A stretch of DNA of 64,000 bases, taken from assembly GCA_949357655.1 (NCBI GenBank), contig CASHTG010000007.1, positions 806,001-870,000 of the forward strand, given 5' to 3'. The position numbers were made by a program, and so were the translations under genes. The notes beneath the pieces were generated by a model. That model worked only from the letters and a program-made list of their open reading frames with translations, had not been told where the DNA came from and made no database searches. The DNA comes from Parascedosporium putredinis (lineage: Eukaryota; Ascomycota; Sordariomycetes; Microascales; Microascaceae). This document shows positions 24,240 through 35,531 of this stretch, piece after piece (the stretch's first letter is position 1; each line of letters starts with the position of its first letter).

Positions 24240-25271
24240 ACCCGGGAAAAACGACGAATGTTGGGTACTTTTTTTTTTTTTTTTTTTTCTTAGATACGCA
24301 TATGGGTCATCTAGAAAGTACATCCAATGATCTAAAGCGGACAAAGCTGGTTCAACCGATCTATGATGGGCTCCATACCGAGATCGTGGAGCTAGGGCTA
24401 TCGGCGATATACGCTCACATCCATCCATCAATATCCTTCAAGTTGCCAATTGTTACAACGCTCTAAACGCTCCGTGTCGCAACCCGAATGATCCTTGCAG
24501 TCCTTTCAAATTACCATTGCCTTGCTAGCCCGATTTGTGTTACGCTAAACCGGACGTCTCCAAGCGAGAAACGCAAAAAACAAAACCAGAAAACTTGGAC
24601 CAACAGTAACAACGTCATTGCTACCCTCCAGCGAGAGCACCTCTCCAATGACAAGACGGCCCACGCCTATATCCACATTGATGGGATACTTTTGCCGAAC
24701 GTTTGAGCTGATTGAGCCAGTCCCGTTTGTAGCGGCTCATAATGCATATTAATTATTTTCCGGTTGGCCAGTCGCTTAATTTTTGCGGTCCCCATTTCTT
24801 TTCGTTTTTCCCCATCACTCGCAAGTATGTTGTCTCAGGAAAACGCATCATCTGCACGCCAGCCCGAATCTCACGACGGCCCCCATTTTTCTTGTTCCCT
24901 GACGTCACCGTCACGCGGCACTAAGAGCGGGTGCCTGCGCTCTGCCTTGCAAGTCCGCATCGTACCTCAATATTCTTGTTCTTGCCCTGACGTAGCATTA
25001 AATAGCATTATATTATTGACCGAGTTTCCTTTCCTTTTCCTTCTCTTGCTGGTTTACTAGAACTTTCGCCAACCAACCTTGTAAAATCCGCAGTATTCAT
25101 TTCTACGGAGTCCCCGGCGTATAAAAATCGAATAAAACGTCCGACCCCTCGTCCCTCTCCTATTACCCGGGGCTCGCTTCCTCTTTTACTCGGTCACCCT
25201 TCACCATATACGTTCGACCGTAGCTAAGGCCTTTCCCAACTCTCGACGCAATTAAAAAGAACAACTCAGCC
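24240..25271. other. Intergenic between two rightward genes
   Basis: Poly-T of about 19 bases at 24268-24288 just after the upstream gene; no coding frame recognised. The right end is the promoter of the small gene, with a TATA-like element. Confidence 0.5.
25120..25127 (+). promoter_or_regulatory. TATA-like element
   Basis: TATAAAAA about 145 bases before the ATG at 25272, followed by CT-rich DNA typical of fungal transcription starts. Position fits; function not shown. Confidence 0.4.
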
Positions 25272-25726
25272 ATGTCTGAACCAAAGAAGAACCGGAGGCA
25301 AGGAAGCTTCTACCTGCCCGACGACTCCGACAGCGACGGCCACGACGACTCGCCCCCACCGGCCAAGACCTCCGGCCAGCGGGCCCCCTTCCGCGAAGAG
25401 TCCCGCCCCAGCACCGCCTCCACGACCACGAGCCAAGACGACGCCGAAGACCGACCCTCGTCTACCAAGATCCCACCGAGGGCCAGCCGGGCCGCGAGCG
25501 CGTGCGCAAGACCCGCATCAAGGAGCGCGCCGGCGCCAGCGCCAAGAAGAGCGGTCTCAAGATCAAGATCGAGCTGGATCTCGAGGTGGAACTGAACCTC
25601 TATGCCCGCGTCAAGGGTGACGTAACCATTAGCCTCATGTGAGTTTGCGAAAGTCATTACCCCTCTCTACTGCTTAAATCGGTCGTGAGTTTTAACATTT
25701 TTATCCATCCTTGCTTTAGTACCTGA
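25272..25726 (+). CDS. Small charged protein with beta-strand-like C-terminal tail, function unknown
   Basis: About 124 residues. The first half is acidic, Ser/Pro/Asp-rich and looks disordered (LPDDSDSDGHDD); a basic stretch RVRKTRIKERAG follows; the C-terminus is a regular alternation of hydrophobic and charged residues (KIKIELDLEVELNLYARVKG) as in an amphipathic beta-strand. One base added near 25470 (A run) joins the two halves. The apparent stop after SLM overlaps a GTGAGT donor at 25639; splicing to 25720 (branch-like TTTTAAC, acceptor CTTTAG) would end the protein SLIT instead. I recall similar tails in uncharacterised Pezizomycotina proteins but cannot name a family. It lies tail-to-tail with the NB-ARC gene. 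Confidence 0.6.
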
Positions 25727-26148
25727 GCCGTTTACGATAGCTGTCAGAAAATTTGGACTCGCAAAACATGCGCTACTTATGATCTTGATACCCCTTTTTT
25801 CTTGCATTCGGAATACATGCGCTGGGCGCCTCGTGGAGTTTGGGTATTTTTATGTAGGATATGGGATCGGAATTCTTGGTTCTGTTGGGGTCAGAGCAAA
25901 TGGGCCTTGGGTTACAGTACACCAATGTTGACACCCGTTTGGCTCTCTTTCTATTCGATTCTATTGCACATAGACTATTTTCATTATCTGTATTAAATAA
26001 TTTGAACCTGCAACTAGATGGCTCCGTCTTTGATAAGGCTGAATACGCCAAACTGGCTTTGCGGTGACCATGACAACCCGTATGTTTACTATCCACCCAT
26101 ATCATGCGGATCATTCTCTCGTGGCCAACCTATTAACTGGTTAGATTG
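25727..26148. other. Convergent spacer
   Basis: A/T-richer gap between the small gene and the NB-ARC gene, carrying both 3' ends. Nothing recognised. Confidence 0.5.
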
Positions 26149-28412
26149 CTACCGTCGAAACAAACCGACCATGTTTCGACTAAGCCACCCCAACATTCCT
26201 GCCTCATCATTATCAGGTTCCCTTGCGGTAGGGAGCCCGCCCTGACCTAACCCAGCAATGTCCACAATGATCCCATGCTGCTGCAATTCTATACTATTAA
26301 GAAGCACCTGTCGCTGTAACTCCAAGTTGCGTTGCGTAGCCACCAGCATCTTCTGCGTCTTCGCCCCGATCCCCTCGCCTCCCCGAGTATCGTTCCCGGC
26401 TCTTCGCATCCGTAAACTCGTAGTCTCGATGCATCGCGATGAGATGGCGGCCCTGCGCCAAGATGATCCGCGCGTGGCGGCCGAGAGTCTCGTAGGACGC
26501 GTGTATCGCAGCGGCGTTGGCCTCCATTTCTAGAACCGTCGCGAGAACTTGTTGTTGAGAAACCACAGAAGGGTGGGCACTACCCAGCGCCCAGTTTAAC
26601 TCTTCTGCAGCCTTCGTGGCGGTTTCCACCTTGTCTTGCTGCTCCTCTTTCATGGCATCCAGGCCTTCCGCCGCCTCTTTGAGCGTCGTCAAGAGATTCT
26701 CCAAGAGACCCATGGACTCTTGGTGGTAATCCTGAATATCGGACCACAGCTCCTGCTCTTTTACCGCGTTCTCTAGAGATCGCCTGATTTTAACCGTAAT
26801 GGAATGGTCGTGCCCGAGGTCGCTCTGGCACCTCTCGACTGCGTCCGTCCACAAACGCACGGATTGATCCACCGTTTCATGCATCGAAAGAGCATTCACC
26901 AGATAGCTTGTCGTCTCGAAGATGGTCGGACTGTCATCCCCGAACTCCTGCCGTTGCTGGTCTAGTATTATCCTCCAAAGTGCCGAGGCCTCGCGCCAGC
27001 TGCCGATTTGTTGGAGAAAGCCGGCTAGATAGCTCAGCTCTCCCAGAGGCCTGGGGTTATTTGCTCCCGCCCAATCTTTCTGAAGCTGGCTGATGAACGC
27101 TGTGTTTGCCCGTATATGGGTACTTAGACGCATCTCGGCGTGTCGGTTTGTTGTATAGGGACGGAGTGCCCTGGCAGCATCGCAGAGGATCCTCAAGCCT
27201 GCGAGGGCAAATGTACCAAGCTCTTGCTGGTCCTCTAGCCTGCCAAGACACCATGTACCAACTTGATCATGCATCGAATATGAACCATTCCCATTGCTCT
27301 GAATCAAGGCATACCTTTCCAGAAGGGCTAGGAGATGTGCAATATCCGCGGCTTCGATATCTTCTTGGAGGCCAATCAGGCGCGCCCAGGATTCCTCCTT
27401 CTTGCTCACGATAATATTCGAACCCTTTGGCTTCGAGGGGGTCTCTGGATCAAAAAGACCCGGGAAGATATCTTGGTTGTCCATGGAAGCCAGCAGCGCG
27501 AGGATGCGGCATGCGGCTGGTGACTGTCGTTGTATAGCTCTGCACGATGCCTCGAACACTGCTATGCCTCTGTGGTCATACTTGCCGGTGAGACGCTGAG
27601 AATATCTTGCTAACAAGTTGCTTCTTTCCTGCCGCAGCTCGTCGAGGTACGGCGATAAGTTGTTGGACAGCCCGGGCGTGCATGATATGTACGAGCCTGC
27701 CATACTAACCGCCAAAGCCAGACAGCCCACTTCAGTAACGATGCTCCCAACGGCACAGTCGTTCTCCCCTACCGTTGACGGCAAGTTGGCGCATCTCTTG
27801 AAAAGGTCGACTGCTTCGTCGAACCCCAAGGCCCCGACCTCCACAGTGCCAAAGGTTGGCAAGGTTCGGGTTTGCTGCTGTCGACTAGTTACGACGATGT
27901 GGACGGCAGTGCCCCTTGGGATATAATGGGACAAATTAACATCATTCCCGTCATCCTCGTCGGGGTTGCCAGCGCCATCAAAGATCATGAGCCATCTCCC
28001 TTCGGTTTTGCTGAACGACTCTAGCACGGCGTACCTGACTTGGTCGCTGGTCGTCGTGACGGAGTCTGGCGGGTCATGGCAGAGTGACTGGTATATCTCG
28101 CGGTAGCACTTATCCACGGTGCTAGGGTTCCGCGCGTCAACCCAGAACTGCGCGTCGTATTCATCGCGAGAACCCTGCGCGTAATCCAGCGCGAGCTGCG
28201 ACTTGCCGGCACCAGCTCCTCCCCATATCACCACCCCTTTGCTTCTTCTCGCTCGCTGTCGTCCGCCCCCGGCTGAGCTTCTCTTTGACTTTCTCAATAA
28301 TGCGTGGCCGTGGTACTAGCGTCCTGACAGGAGTTCGAGTTGGTAGGGGTGGAGGAGGAGGTTTGTCGAATCAGCTGAACGGCGGCCACCTTGCTCTCCG
28401 TGGGACCGCGCC
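26149..28412 (-). CDS. NB-ARC (STAND) NTPase, fungal NLR-like protein
   Basis: Signal-transducing ATPase related to plant and fungal NLR receptors, which control programmed death or non-self response; ligand unknown. P-loop GGAGAGKSQLALDYA near 28200, Walker B-like RWLMIFDGAG, a HIVVTSR sensor, and GCLALAVSMAGSYIS corresponding to the GLPLA motif. A helical region follows (SWREASALWRIILDQQRQEFGDDSPT), like degenerate TPRs, then coiled coil (LLTTLKEAAEGLDAMKEEQQDKV). Near 26400 the frame changes; the other frame continues as KTQKMLVATQRNLELQRQVLL and ends at 26149, a convincing C-terminus. The N-terminus is unclear: VPRPRIIEKVKEKLSRG just before the P-loop is in another frame, and an acceptor GATGTAG ends at 28413. 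No effector domain was found upstream. The left frame at 28297 begins with TTG, not a true start. Confidence 0.75.
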
Positions 28413-29533
28413 TACATCTGTCAGTGACTGTGATGAAATACAGCAGAGAGCAAGGAATAATACCATCGCGATTATTTCTGTCTATTCGGCATATACAGCT
28501 TTAATTATACTATTGGAAAGACAAACGCGGGTATTGGTGCAAGGGTTTGTAACGGCTAGTCTTCGCGAAGGGAGTATCAGTGAGAGACTCGAGGCGGCTA
28601 TTCACGTTTTAGTCGATGCCCCTCTCCCGCGAGGTCCAATCGCATCTCGTAGACTGTTACGAGGTGTCAGAGCTCAGCCAGCCACAACTGGGAAGACGGA
28701 TCCTTCGGCGTACAATGAGAGCTGCAAAGCCACGCAAGGACTGAAAAAGGGCTTGGCGCCTACTTTTCTGGCCAGCGAAGCCGAACCTGGCCAGTCCCTG
28801 AACTTATAGTCAATGCGAAACGAACCCCAACGCAGGTATAGTCGCTTGATCTTGGACTTGCCAGCTCTTTGTCAACACACCCTCTGTTGCCTCAATTTCA
28901 TGGCAAGCGATACTGAGCACATGTTAGCTGTCTTGTCGTTCGGCGCCCGTCTCTGGGTTCATGTTTGCGCTGATAACCTATGAGATGAACATGCAGCGGG
29001 GTTCTCTATAAATATCATTATTCTATCCATTGTTTTTTTTTCTTTTTAAATCGAATCGATTCTATATTAGGTATCCGTAGGCCCAACTGAGGTCTCCTTC
29101 ACCAAACGCTTTGACTTAGTACAATGTATCCCCGCACTTGATCTTTGCATCACTCTTCACATGCTGCATGCTCGGGAGAAAAGAATAAAGAATTCGAAGC
29201 AGATATTCAACCGGATAATGCATACATACATGTACGCATCAAAGATGTCATTCTTGCTACCAAGTTGTGCTTCATGTAGATGACGAGAACACACGCCGGA
29301 CAAGACATAAACCGAGGCAATAATCGGCGTCGGCGACGAACAGCAGGGACTTGAAGTTAGGTATACAAATGATGCAACGGGCAGAAATAGCCCACATCGC
29401 AGGCACGATGCATTTTCTCATAACAAGAGTCTGGCTCCCTGATTGAGAAGGGATAACACAAACAAATCCTTGCCCCCGAGGTAAAGAGCCTGCCAATCCA
29501 TTATTGAAGCACCCTGAAGGACTACATGTAAAT
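28413..29533. other. Intergenic or missing NLR N-terminus
   Basis: 1.1 kb between the NB-ARC gene and the stop of the 2EXR-like gene, both leftward. Any N-terminal effector domain of the NB-ARC gene should lie here; I could not assemble one. T-rich tract at 29033-29046. Confidence 0.4.
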
Positions 29534-30313
29534 TCAATTAGTCTGCTGCTCTTCTCCAGAATCACTACCATGGTCAATATCGTATCCATCAGGAACAACG
29601 CCGTCATTACTGTCGTCATAAAAATCGGTATCATAGAACCCGTCGTCATCAGATGCCCAGTCGTCTTCGTCAGTCCTCTTCTCGGAGTTCAAATGACCCG
29701 ACGTACGAATTGTCCATCCTAAACTCTCCATCCGCTTTCTGATGGAATGCAATCGGGCGCGCGCGTGAAATTGAACAATGATCTCTGGTGAAGATGGGAT
29801 GGCCTTGAACTGAGATTCGACTATCTCCAACCACCTCGTCGCGAGTTCGCTGTCCAGGCTCTCCGGTATGAGGTACGGGATTCGAAAGGCTTCAAAGAAC
29901 ATAGTTATCGTGCGCAAGGCGGTACAGCGACTCTGAATGGCCGCGAGCGTTGTGGCGGTGTTTTCATGCAGGGCAGCGAAATCTCCACGCGGAACCTCGC
30001 CCCGGGGATCGTCGGTATCAACCCTTGGGAACTCAATCATGAGATGCCTAATAATGCCTACATTTTTGCTCCCAATCTGATCAATGAAGTCCCCCAATGT
30101 ACTTGTATCAACTTCGGCGAAGTTGAACTGGTTGTGGCCATATAACAGAAAGCTGGCTTCCTGGTAGATAAGTTTATTCGTATACAAGATCTCAACTTCG
30201 GGGACGTTTCTCTCCCCGCCATACCGGGGAGAGATGCAGTCCTGGTCACATAGCACTAGCTCATATATCCTGTTTCGAAGTTCGCTAGGAAGGCTTAGGA
30301 AGCCGCTTGGCAT
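29534..30313 (-). CDS. 2EXR/F-box-like domain protein
   Basis: 259 residues, intact single exon from ATG. It opens MPSGFLSLPSELRNRIYELVL, the LPxELRNxIYEL signature of the large fungal 2EXR-type family, followed by LYTNKLIYQEASFLLYGHNQF, the usual second half of that motif. The middle is alpha/beta; the last 50 residues are very acidic (ASDDDGFYDTDFYDDSNDG). The family is numerous in Pezizomycotina and its role is unknown; the opening motif resembles an F-box, so a link to ubiquitin ligases is possible but unproved. No frame break, unlike most neighbours. Confidence 0.8.
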   Translation of the reverse strand: MPSGFLSLPSELRNRIYELVLCDQDCISPRYGGERNVPEVEILYTNKLIYQEASFLLYGHNQFNFAEVDTSTLGDFIDQIGSKNVGIIRHLMIEFPRVDTDDPRGEVPRGDFAALHENTATTLAAIQSRCTALRTITMFFEAFRIPYLIPESLDSELATRWLEIVESQFKAIPSSPEIIVQFHARARLHSIRKRMESLGWTIRTSGHLNSEKRTDEDDWASDDDGFYDTDFYDDSNDGVVPDGYDIDHGSDSGEEQQTN

Positions 30314-31508
30314 GTCGACTGCCGTGGGTTGCTATTCTCTGTAAGTTATGGAACGAAGGCACCGCCAGTTACTTCATACTACTTACACTGCGTTCAGGAG
30401 ACAGAGCCGTCTTGGTTACGTCCCTTGGTTGAGTGCGATATCGCAATTGAAGGTCACCTGCGGTGTGCGGGGGTTCTGGTCAACGGCAGTCATCAACTTG
30501 ATATTTCCTTGATGGAAGCGGGAACCGCAGCCTGATACATGGAAAGGCGGTCCGTTTGTGCGACGTCCACGCACATGCACCCAAAGGTCAATAACGTGAT
30601 CACACTACGATTAGTCCTTATCCAACGCGTCGACTTTGCGGCACCCAATTCGTCTGTTGCGGCATTTATTTGCTCATCCTACATGGGTGCCGGAGATGGT
30701 GTGGTGCACGAGGTCGAGGTCGTGGGACCTATCAAGCTCGTCTCGAGTTTTACTTCTACGAACAGAACATTGAAGCCCAAGTAGAATACCAAGCACTCTC
30801 GGCGAAGCCCATATCTAGATCAACGCGACTGGCGCGAACCTCAAAGTGCTAACGCTGGCTAGGATTCGGGGAAGAGTCCTGCCCTGTCCAACCGCATATG
30901 TTGAGAATGGATGGGGCATGGCCTCCGCGACTTTCCGATGGATCGAAGCTTGTGCGCGTTGGAAGGCGCCTGTCAACGCCGGTGCTTATAACAATTCCAT
31001 ATAATCAAAAAAGAAAAAGAAGATAAAAGAAAAACGAGAAGCAAGATTAGTTTCATGGATTCGGCGCGCCTGTTCTTTTCAAACCTCGATGCAGTTTGCG
31101 GCCTCCGATGCTCTCATACCTGCTAGTTTATCTGGCTGCCGCCGAATGACGTTGACAATGACGTCGATCGCCCGCGATTTCTCTCCCGGTTGTCGCGTCT
31201 CTTCGGCAGCTCTCGCCACACCTACACGCTAGTCTCGACACTCAGGCAACCATTTAGCCAATTAGTGGCTGCCGATGAAGGTTAATGTGTGCTTTCGCCT
31301 GCTCGCTACTACTCGTCCTCCCACACCTGCTTCGCGAAGATGAGAAGTTGTGTGCGTGGGGCACCGATGCGGCACGACTGATATAATACACCGTGACGCC
31401 GCTCCAGTGGGCGGCGAAATACCATAAAAGAAAACCATGATCACGGATTCTAGAGCGTGTCATTTCATTGCGGCTTCACCATATTTCATCTTACTGCAAG
31501 GAAGGAAG
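30314..31508. other. Divergent intergenic region
   Basis: Between the leftward 2EXR-like gene and the rightward hydrolase. A-rich simple sequence near 31007-31040. No gene recognised. Confidence 0.5.
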
Positions 31509-33593
31509 ATGCCGCGAACTCTACTACTATGTTATATCCATGGCTTCAAGGTGCGCGGTGAACCCCGGTCGATAATCGGACAGAACGACATTGCTAATTC
31601 CTTCGCCAAAATACAGGGCAGCGATGATACCTTTCACGCATTTCCCGAAGTATGTGCTTTTCCACTCATTATTTCCAACGCGTAAAAACCAACCTTTGCC
31701 ATCGTTTCACTAGTTTTCCGTCCGACATATCGTTATAAGCTAACTTGGCCAAGGACCTGAAGAAGCTCGTCTCCGAGCAGCTCCCCGATGACCATGTCGA
31801 ATCGATCGTGTACCCCAAATACGAGACTAAAGGCGACCTATCTCAAGCCTCCGAGGCTCTATTGGAGTGGTACGTGAGACAGAGTACACTGCGACTCTAC
31901 CCAATACAATGTGGCGGCGGCAACGATTCTAACCAACGACTAGGTTGAAGGGCCAAGTCATGGAGGTGCGGAAGAGCCACGTCGAGGCTCCCTGGCCACC
32001 AAACGATCGACAAGTGGGCGTAATCCTCGTCGCACATTCCATGGGGTATGTTCCATAGTGTGCCTTTACAACAGATTTGAATATGGGAACTTCTTCTCGC
32101 TAACGCTTCTTGAATCTCTCCCATCTAGCGGTTTCGTGGCTGCGGACACCCTGTTCCTCGCGCTCAACGAACGAGCTTCCAGCGGAGCCAAAAACGTCCC
32201 GACTTTCCCCTGATTCAAGGAATACTCACCTTTGACACCCCTACAACGGGCTAGCCCGGTCCATGTTCGTATACGGCGCATTCTCGAATTACCAAAAGTC
32301 AGCAACGTGTTCAACGTCATGGCCACCCTCTCCGCCGCCGCCCCGGCAACCCTCGGCCGTCTAGCAGCGCGGCGCGCCGCCGGGAGCGCCGCCTCCGCCG
32401 CCACGTCCTCCATCCCGGCCAGCAGCCCCGCGTGGAAGGCCTGGCAGCTCGTCGCCGTCCGCACCGGAACCGTCGGCGCCATCGCCGCCGGCGGTGCCGC
32501 AGCCTACATGCACCGCGAAGCCATCGCGCGCGGCCTGCGCAGCGTGCGGAACCTCAACCGCGAAGCCGTCGTGGACGGATACCGCCAAGGCGTCGGCGCC
32601 CTGGGCCAAGGCCTCGCGTACATCAATCGAGGCAACGTGGGCCGCTCCTACGCGTGGCTGGCCGACCACTTCACCTTTGTCGGCGCCTTGCTGAAGCCCA
32701 ACGAGCTGAGCCGCCGCCTCGGACGGCTGGCGGCCCTGCGCGGCGTGGGCATCCACGACGTGTACTGCTCGCTCGGCGAGAACGGGTACTGGTCCGGCGG
32801 GTATTTCGTCCCCGAGCGCACGTTTTGCGCCGTTCCCGAGCCCGAGCACGACGCGTACAATGTGTTCTCGCGCTGCGTCGTCGCCGAGGCGGAGGACGAG
32901 ATCCAGGCGCACATGGGCATGTTTGAGCCCAAGAAGAATGCCGAATACGCCAAGATGACGGAGAACGCCGCCAAACTCGCGGTAGAGTGGTTCCTCAGCG
33001 AGGAGCCCGTCGTGGATGACGAAAAGTTTCGTGACCCGCCGCCGGAGGAGGCGGCCGAGGACACCATTGTCAAGGAGACGCTCGAGGAAGCAGGAGCTGT
33101 ACCTCCCACGGCGGCACCGGAAGCTGATGCGGAGTCTGAAAAGCCGCCTAGCCTTCCCGACGTCTCGCCAGTCGACATTGCTGCGGCCGCTTCCGTCGTC
33201 CCGCTGCCCGACGACGACGAGGCGGGAGGAGATCTGGTTGACACGGTGCTGGCAGACAGCGATGAGAAGAAGACGTACATGAAGTATCTCTTCGAGGTTG
33301 CCCAGCAAACAGGGACGGGCATCAAGGACACTTGGTATTCCAAGATGCCTGACCTCCAATCCTCCACTTCGTCCCTCATCCCCACGATGCCCTCGGTCAA
33401 CTTGCCCTCTGTAAACATGCCATCCGTGAACTTGCCTTCCGTGAGCATGCCCTCCATGAGCATGCCGTCGGTCAACATCTTTTCCAAGAAGGCAGCAGAG
33501 CCAGATTCAAAAGCGACTACTACAACCGGAGAGGAGGAGAAGCCGGCCGAGAAGGAGGAACAGGAGGCCGGCTCGAAGAAGGAAACCAATTAA
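31509..33593 (+). CDS. DUF676-like serine hydrolase with C-terminal pentapeptide repeat
   Basis: Alpha/beta hydrolase, probably lipase or esterase-like. Exons 31509-31550, 31617-31649, 31754-31869, 31944-32045, and from about 32116 to 33593; donors GTGCGC, GTATGT, GTACGT, GTATGT. The start MPRTLLLCYIHGFK gives the oxyanion HGF; VILVAHSMGGFVAADTL carries the nucleophile elbow with Ser, split by intron 4; LTFDTPYNGLA follows. Three breaks in 90 bases (32207-32210 and 32238-32241, C runs; 32294-32297, A run) each need one base. A Gly/Ala-rich hydrophobic stretch (VRTGTVGAIAAGGAAAYM) may touch membranes. The C-terminus is acidic and contains MPSVNLPSVNMPSVN-type repeats at 33388-33480, then a Lys/Glu tail. 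Family members with such tails exist in fungi; their role is unknown. Confidence 0.8.
33388..33480 (+). repeat. 15-base coding repeat (PSVNM/PSVNL)
   Basis: Six to seven copies of a five-codon unit (P-S-V/M-N/S-L/M) in the hydrolase tail. Third bases differ between copies, so the repeat is kept at protein level rather than being a recent DNA expansion. Confidence 0.8.
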
Positions 33594-34042
33594 GCCTCAC
33601 AAGAGTATTTTATTATACCCGTCTTTAACCACTATCGATTCGCTTGTTTTAAGCCTTATGTAGTCCCCATTTACTTATTCACGAACTGCAAGATTTCGGT
33701 AACAGTTTAAGTGATGTTTTTGTTCTTGGCAATGAGAAAGGATCGTAACTGAGCTATCTCATCGCCTCGGAAAGTGCAGACTTGCTACATGTACTCTGTT
33801 GCGAGAAGTCTTACTTCCGTATCTAGTCCTTTTTCCCCGTGTGCAGCCTATAATCTTGCACATGTAGTTAAACAACGTACCCAGCAACCCAACCCTCTTT
33901 TTGGCATGCCGTGCCTCTGCCGTGCTTTCTATCCTGCCCTGCGTTGCATGGTCTTTCCATCACCACCGTGATACACCCAATCAGTTGAAGAACGATCCCA
34001 TCATGTCACGTCAATAATTTCTCTCCACATCCCACTCTACGC
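33594..34042. other. Convergent spacer
   Basis: Gap between the hydrolase and the reductase stop codons. Nothing recognised. Confidence 0.6.
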
Positions 34043-35531
34043 CTACTTGACCCTGACAACGAGCCGGCTCCCCGAAACCTCACCACGCCGCATGAGCTCG
34101 AGGCAGGAATTGACCGCTTCTAACCCACCGTCAACGATTTGCGTCTCTGGCAGCGTAATCACCCCAGTTTTAAGTGAATGGTAAAGCCAGTAGCTCAGTA
34201 CGCATCCCAGCTCCTCGTTCTCATGGAACATCTTCACGGGTACTTGGTGGACCCGCACGTTGGGTACCCTCGCCTTGGGCGCACCCGTCAGACATACAAG
34301 GTGGCTAAGTGTCGCTCCCTTTTGGGTGAACGGGTCGGGTATCGTGTCGGGATCGTCCCGATTCTCGGGGTACCTGGAGGAGGCGCAGGCGGCGAGTAGG
34401 TTCTGGCACCACGCCGAAGTGTCTTTGCCGATGAAATCGAGGGCGAAGCGGAGGGATCCTTGTGTGTGTTTTCGGACCTCTTTCGCGGCGAGATCAAGGT
34501 CTTTGCGGTCCACAATAACATCTATAGGTAGGAATTAGATAAACAGTCCAACAAAATGCTACAGCAGTGGGTAAACACTTACCAACACCCAATGCTCTTA
34601 ACCTGTCGCCGTGCTTGTTCAAGTCCGCAACTCCGATGACCTTGAGGCCCGCCACCTTTGCGAGTTGCGCACATAGTTGCGCTGTGACGCTGGAGGCTAT
34701 TGAACTATAGGTTAGCCCAGAAATTCAACCAAGAGAAAGTTTCCCACACGTGCAGAAGACATACCTCCGTATAACAAAACCCATTCTCCCCGATGAGGTC
34801 TGCTCCCCGCGGGGATAGGGTTGAAGATTTCTTCGTAGCAATCCTTGGGTACATTCTCCTCGCCTTGCCTCTGGAGGATACTTAGGAAGTCGAGGTCGGG
34901 CAGCTTGCCCTGCTTTGGGAGGCTAATACCGAGGCATACTCCGAGGAGAGAGCCGCAGTGACGAAGGCTACGCCGAGGGAGGCGGCTTGGTACGGATCTA
35001 CGCTCTTGGGGATCTTTATGGCATTGAAGCCGCAGACGACGGCATATTCTTGGAAAGCGGACTTGCGGAAGTCCCTGTAGTCTGTTGCAACGGCGAGGAC
35101 CTACAAAGGGAATTGGATGTTAGAAACGATGCTTGTATCGAAAAGCTTGTTGATGAAGATTGATACAGATGAGGCTACATACCTGATCGCCGACGGCTAT
35201 ACGGGAGCCTTGAGGGGTATATTGAGCTACGACGGTCCCGACAAATTCACGACCGTTGAGGCATGGGAGCTGGGGGAGTGCGAAACCAAAGTCCCTGAAG
35301 CTTCGGTGTCAGTTTCAACTCCGTTTGGAAGAACGATGGCATGTGAGAGAGGCCTTACGCGGATTTCCAATCGATAGGGTTAAGACCAATAGCCTCTACC
35401 TGAACCAACAACTCGCCCGCCTTCAACTCTGGGATGATGCCTTCCGCAAAAGTCTCGTAGGGTGACCGAGGCTGATGGAGGAGTAGCTGTGTCTGTACAG
35501 AGGGCAGCGCGGGTCGCTTGATGGGTGCCAT
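34043..35531 (-). CDS. Medium-chain dehydrogenase/reductase (ToxD/enoyl-reductase-like)
   Basis: NADPH-dependent quinone or enoyl reductase-type member of the MDR superfamily; substrate unknown. Five exons: 35531-35359, 35294-35183, 35100-34765, 34696-34583, 34521-34043, with donors GTAAGG, GTATGT, GTATGT, GTAAGT. Motifs in order: AIGLNPIDWKSADFG, LNGREFVGTVV, VLAVATDYRD, SLGVAFVTAAL, then the nucleotide-binding WVLLYGASSVTAQLCAQLAK split by intron 3, and LDFIGKDTSAWC. No zinc ligand set is seen, as expected for this branch. One break near 35000 (CTCTCCTC) needs one base. Start MAPIKRPALP gives about 400 residues; an upstream in-frame Met exists but would add unrelated residues. Confidence 0.85.

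Noticed and set aside
24160..24330. C-terminal run-on of the Gfo/Idh/MocA protein into poly-Phe
   Set aside because: One base in the G run at 24207-24210 gives a normal end LGAVMSV; poly-Phe is the poly-T tract read in frame.
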